A DNA stretch of 64,000 nt, taken from positions 35,604-99,603 of the forward strand of contig JAJZXJ010000004.1 in NCBI GenBank assembly GCA_021802425.1, in the 5' to 3' direction. Below, one piece after another: positions 62,387 through 64,000 of this stretch. A program made the translations under genes and the position numbers. The notes beneath the pieces were generated by a model. The model was not told the origin of the DNA. It worked only from the letters and a program-made list of their open reading frames with translations, and searched no databases. The first letter of the stretch is position 1. Every line of letters starts with the position of its first letter. This DNA comes from Acidulodesulfobacterium sp021802425 (GTDB taxonomy: Bacteria; SZUA-79; Acidulodesulfobacterales; Acidulodesulfobacteraceae).

Positions 62387-62524
62387 ATAAAGGGGTCAGA
62401 TTTATTTAATAAAGGGGTCAGATTTATTTATTTACTTTATTCCCTTTTTCATGTCCCAACCCGCTTCAGCGGGAATCCAGTGTTATTAAAGCATTTTAAA
62501 ATAAATAAATCTGACCCCTTTATT
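62387..62524 (+). repeat. Repeat cluster: two direct and one inverted GGGGTCAGA units
   Basis: ATAAAGGGGTCAGATTTATT occurs twice in direct order (62387 and 62409) and once inverted near 62498-62522 (AAATAAATCTGACCCCTTTA). Between them is a short hairpin, CCCGCTTCAGCGGG (62460-62473). The unit resembles the nif and rpsT palindromes with T in place of A after the G run. This looks like a small mobile (MITE or REP-like) element. The rest of 62240-62386 has only weak inverted repeats. Confidence 0.8.
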
Positions 62525-62537
62525 TTTACCTTTATTT

Positions 62538-63767
62538 TTAAAAATTCCTTGAAAATTTTAAATTATAGGAAAACATAAAAGCTAGCAAAAAACAAATCGC
62601 CATTATGTCAAAAGCAAAAGAAAAATTTCCCGTATGGTCTATAATCATGCCCAACACCACTGGTATGGATAAGGCTCCGATAAAGCTAAAAGTATTCATA
62701 ATACCATTGGCGGTACCTACTAACTCTAACGGAAACAATTTTAAAACGATTACGTAAGGAAGAGACATTCCCCCAAAAACCAAACCCATCGTCAAAGACG
62801 CAATTATTGTCCATATAATAGAGGTTCTAAACATTAAAAGACTAAAAGCGGCAATTAAGAGAAAACTCAGAAATTGGCTGTATCGAAAGATCGCGATATG
62901 GCGATCTAAACGATCTGCCAGGAAGCCAGCTAACGGCCATGAAATAATGGTGCCTGCCGTGGCGAGGCTTGTTATCAAACCTGCCTGGTAATTTGAAGTG
63001 TTAAAGTGTTCTACCAAAAATGACGGCAACCATGTTAAAAAACTGAAATACGCACCGAAAAAAAACAATACGGAAAAACTCAGTAACCATAATGCAGGAT
63101 TCCTAATAACGTCCGAATAAAATAATTTTGGTTTTTTTACAGTTATATCGTCACTTTTATTAATAGTCGTCACCGGCATTATAAATAAAATAACTAAAAA
63201 CAAAGCAAGAAATATAGGAATAATTGTAATCGCATATGAAAATCTCCAACTCCAAATTCCAATTAAAAATGAAATTAGAATTAAGCCGACGGTTCCACCA
63301 AATGCCCCTCCAGCTGTAATAATTCCAACGGCTAATCCGTGATAACGTGGATGGATATCTTTTCTTATAATAGACACTCCAGGTACTAAAAGAGCTCCGC
63401 CAAATCCCATAAGAATTCTTGAAATGAGCATTTCTACCATATTATGGCTTAAAACAAAAGCTATGACTCCAATGGTAAGAATAGCAACACACACTTTAAT
63501 TACCCTGTTTGCTCCATATTTATCTGAAAATATTCCGACTGGAATCTGAACCGCGGCATGGCTCCAAAAAAAGGCGCTCATAATTATACCGCTCTCGAAA
63601 TACGTAAAATGAAAGGTCTTTATAAAGGTTGGAATCAATACGGCAAAAGCAACACGATGCATATGTACTTGAGCAAAGGCAAAGACTAATATAACTAATA
63701 TAAACCAAGGAGATTGCCGCCAATGATTTATATGTCTGTTTTTATTCTTTAATTGAAATTTATTCAT
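62538..63767 (-). CDS. MFS transporter (organic anion/sugar-acid type)
   Basis: The 409-residue protein has twelve membrane helices. The MFS loop signature appears as GIFSDKYGANRVIKV (helix 2-3) and again as GFLADRLDRH in the second half. ILMGFGGALLVPGVSII and the overall layout fit the anion:cation symporter (hexuronate/phthalate) group. The substrate is unknown. The start overlaps nothing and no operon partner is seen. Confidence 0.87.
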   Translation of the reverse strand: MNKFQLKNKNRHINHWRQSPWFILVILVFAFAQVHMHRVAFAVLIPTFIKTFHFTYFESGIIMSAFFWSHAAVQIPVGIFSDKYGANRVIKVCVAILTIGVIAFVLSHNMVEMLISRILMGFGGALLVPGVSIIRKDIHPRYHGLAVGIITAGGAFGGTVGLILISFLIGIWSWRFSYAITIIPIFLALFLVILFIMPVTTINKSDDITVKKPKLFYSDVIRNPALWLLSFSVLFFFGAYFSFLTWLPSFLVEHFNTSNYQAGLITSLATAGTIISWPLAGFLADRLDRHIAIFRYSQFLSFLLIAAFSLLMFRTSIIWTIIASLTMGLVFGGMSLPYVIVLKLFPLELVGTANGIMNTFSFIGALSIPVVLGMIIDHTGNFSFAFDIMAICFLLAFMFSYNLKFSRNF

Positions 63768-63770
63768 AAA

Positions 63771-64000
63771 TCAATAACATTTCATTATATTGCTTATAGC
63801 CTCGGAAGAAAATTCCAAACCGTATATTTTATCCATGTGGTCCCTGATATCCCTAAGTCCGGATATGTCCGGCTGTCTCTTTTTTACCGCCATGGGCTCG
63901 AACTCGGACTTTCTGTTCGTCGGCAGATTTAATTCTATCCCGCCGAGATGGAAATTTACCGAATCTCGCCGTAAAGCCCCAAGCTTAAAGCTATGGGATA
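63771..64000 (-). pseudogene. IS256 (mutator)-type transposase remnant
   Basis: On the minus strand an open frame runs from the window edge to a stop at 63771. It has GGIELNLPTNRKSEFEP, then MAVKKRQPDISGL directly followed by RDIRDHMDKIYGLEFSSEAI, the IS256 pattern with the usual ~15-residue helix between them missing. The frame ends a few residues later, far short of a full transposase. A hairpin-like CCCATAGCTT...AAGCTTGGGG lies at the edge. It is a deleted copy. Confidence 0.6.

Noticed and set aside
1..64000. CRISPR arrays, rRNA genes, prophage structural genes
   Set aside because: No regularly spaced repeats, rRNA-like sequence or phage genes were seen in reading the window.

Overview
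The window is an AT-rich (roughly 35-40% G+C by eye), gene-dense stretch from a Gram-negative bacterium. Lipid A and LPS genes (lpxK, lpxL, gmhB, lptE), lspA and a TolC/RND pump show an outer membrane. A complete Mo-nitrogenase cluster with nifI1/nifI2, a nif ANTAR regulator like Geobacter GnfR, a hydrogenase-4/complex I-like membrane subunit and a DsrE-like protein point to an anaerobic deltaproteobacterial-type lineage (Desulfobacterota or a relative). I cannot fix the taxon from sequence alone. Two runs of exactly 100 N mark scaffold joins, so this is a draft, probably metagenome-assembled, genome.

Layout. 1-3.2 kb: the end of a proton-pumping membrane subunit, a dynamin-like GTPase and a repeat-built coiled-coil membrane protein. 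3.2-15.4 kb: the nitrogen-fixation island. It has nifV on the minus strand, then nifH-nifB-methyltransferase-fdxB-nifD-nifK-nifE-nifN-nifX and an ANTAR response regulator-nifI1-nifI2 on the plus strand. Three TGGCAT-type sigma54 promoters serve nifV, nifH and the ANTAR unit. The roughly 200-nt nifH leader holds two tandem six-base-loop hairpins, the second overlapping an intrinsic terminator, which is the layout of an ANTAR antitermination site. 15.4-31 kb: ogt, FmdB-like protein, M29 peptidase, Crp-type regulator, rsmD, phosphoketolase, copper ATPase, coaD, aminotransferase, lipid A genes (lpxK broken at a 10-A run), rpsT, holA, secG and tRNA-Leu. 31-47 kb: HD-GYP protein, metallo-hydrolases, gap-pgk, lspA-leuS-lptE, PAP2, sugar-nucleotide and phosphohexomutase genes, coaBC and a DMT exporter.

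47-53 kb: a decayed tnpB, then a minus-strand operon under a SAM-I riboswitch: threonine synthase-like enzyme, ThiS/MoaD sulfur carrier fused to a NIL domain, ThiF/MoeB-type E1, TusA, cysteine synthase-like enzyme and a JAMM protease. The carrier's Gly-Gly is internal and followed by Ala, so a protease would have to expose it. Together this looks like protein-thiocarboxylate sulfur assimilation aimed at homocysteine/methionine, with a ThrC-type enzyme where MetY would be expected.

53-64 kb: a DUF5714 protein, an RND/MFP/TolC efflux operon with visibly higher G+C, a radical SAM/SPASM protein with a PqqD-like partner, DsrE-like and CcdA fragments around an assembly gap, a palindromic repeat cluster, an MFS transporter and an IS256-type transposase remnant at the edge.

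The most interesting points are the ANTAR/sigma54 control layout of nif, the SAM-riboswitch thiocarboxylate operon, the palindromic repeats placed between nif structural genes, and the lpxK A-run frameshift.
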